The notes beneath the pieces are model-generated. The model saw only the letters and a list, made by a program, of their open reading frames with translations, made no database searches and was not told the DNA's origin. Positions 63,622 through 64,000 of a stretch of 64,000 nucleotides of DNA are shown piece after piece (positions within the stretch are counted from its first letter, which is position 1; the number at the start of each line of letters is the position of its first letter). This DNA is from Rothia terrae (GTDB lineage Bacteria; Actinomycetota; Actinomycetes; Actinomycetales; Micrococcaceae), in contig NZ_JAAXPV010000007.1 in NCBI RefSeq assembly GCF_012396615.1, forward strand, positions 1 to 64,000, given 5' to 3'. A program made the translations under genes and the position numbers.

Positions 63622-64000
63622 ATGAGCTCTGATAAAGATGCCAACGCCAACCCACGCCCGGCAACTAAGTACGGGTTGCGCTATGAAGATTTGAGCGACG
63701 AAGACCGCGAGTTCTTCAGACCTTTCTGGCAAGAGCCAGAACCGCACCCCAACTTTGTAGTACACGATGAGAACCTGGTGCGTGCCCGCGTCCGCATGGC
63801 AACGGGGCTCAGTTTCACCCTGGTTCTGGTTGGAATACTGCTCACCCTCGCGCTCGCTGCCTCTCAGCTACCGTTGTTGGCGGGGGCAAGCGTCGTTGTA
63901 GCGGGGCTAGGTCTCTTTGGGCTGGTTGCTGTTCGACGACGCTTGTTCGCGTGGTTACGTGTGCCAGGTTCTCCACCGCCTACCAGGAACAAGAAGGCGC
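63622..64000 (+). CDS. Membrane protein, partial (runs off the right edge)
   Basis: The first 126 codons of a gene with a near-perfect AAGGAGGTG ribosome site 6 bp before the ATG. The N-terminal half is acidic and hydrophilic (YEDLSDEDREFFRPFWQEPEPHPNF, about 23-47). Two hydrophobic segments follow (about 68-86 and 90-108), then a basic stretch with VRRRLFAWLRVPGSPPP. The 3' end is outside the window. No family recognised; it could be a short two-TM actinobacterial protein. Probably co-transcribed with the HAD gene. Confidence 0.7.
   Translation, partial: MSSDKDANANPRPATKYGLRYEDLSDEDREFFRPFWQEPEPHPNFVVHDENLVRARVRMATGLSFTLVLVGILLTLALAASQLPLLAGASVVVAGLGLFGLVAVRRRLFAWLRVPGSPPPTRNKKA

Overview
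The window looks like a chromosome segment of a low-to-moderate GC actinobacterium of the Micrococcaceae, most like Rothia (the R. dentocariosa / R. aeria type). This is inference from gene content: actinobacterial families DUF3027 and DUF3263, a DtxR/IdeR-type iron regulator, a lone WXG100 protein, a PhoP/PhoR-like pair, a ydaO (c-di-AMP) riboswitch ahead of an NlpC/P60 hydrolase, a CIRCE-controlled groL, tandem ThrE-type exporters and a FemABX enzyme. No search was run, so the genus is a best guess.

Positions 1-6000 are an accessory region. It begins in a decayed IS5-like element and holds a truncated serine recombinase, a complete 903-bp IS5-family element, a lone PD-(D/E)XK-type protein, two unrecognised genes, a DUF3846-like gene and a frameshifted XerC/D-type recombinase. 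Positions 12400-15700 are a second IS-rich patch: a decayed transposase tail, a second near-identical IS copy (904 bp) and two small Tat-exported proteins, one of them frameshifted.

The rest is mostly ordinary chromosome. 6.1-12.4 kb: Old Yellow Enzyme, zinc formaldehyde dehydrogenase-like enzyme, UvrA2-type ATPase, PfpI-family protein. 15.9-22.5 kb: sucCD, a solo SoxG-like protein, PcrA/UvrD helicase and a membrane protein. 22.5-26.3 kb: nested palindrome, tRNA-Arg(CCT), a DUF4031-HD fusion, the riboswitch-controlled NlpC/P60 protein and the DtxR regulator. 26.6-33.1 kb: serC, MFS exporter, DUF3027 protein, two-component system, WXG100. 33.2-37.8 kb: RNase HI fused to an NTF2-like domain, a phosphopantetheinyl transferase, and an entB-entA-entC operon for 2,3-dihydroxybenzoate behind a DtxR-box-like site. 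37.9-45.4 kb: VanW, cupin, DJ-1 family protein, RlmC, an MFS pseudogene with one amber codon, a UhpT-like transporter and a secreted LGFP/SGNH-like protein. 45.7-49.4 kb: groL, LytR_C protein, DUF3263 protein, ung. 49.5-54.6 kb: two overlapping ThrE-type exporters and FemX. 54.9-61.0 kb: a complete fructose PTS block (fruR-fruK-fruA-ptsI-ptsH). 61.1-64.0 kb: VanZ, two histidine phosphatases, a HAD phosphatase and a partial membrane-protein gene.

Two links run across the window. The DtxR-type regulator at 25.6 kb probably represses the dihydroxybenzoate operon at 37 kb, and the phosphopantetheinyl transferase beside that operon would prime its carrier proteins, although no NRPS or aryl carrier protein is in the window. 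The PTS block is self-contained: regulator, 1-phosphofructokinase, membrane permease and both general phosphocarriers. Nothing here is clearly a new multi-gene system. The best leads are the lone nuclease-like gene in the recombinase-flanked region, the IS family that carries the same stop codon just before its catalytic Glu in both copies, the RNase HI-NTF2 fusion, the orphan SoxG-like protein and the nested palindrome beside the tRNA.
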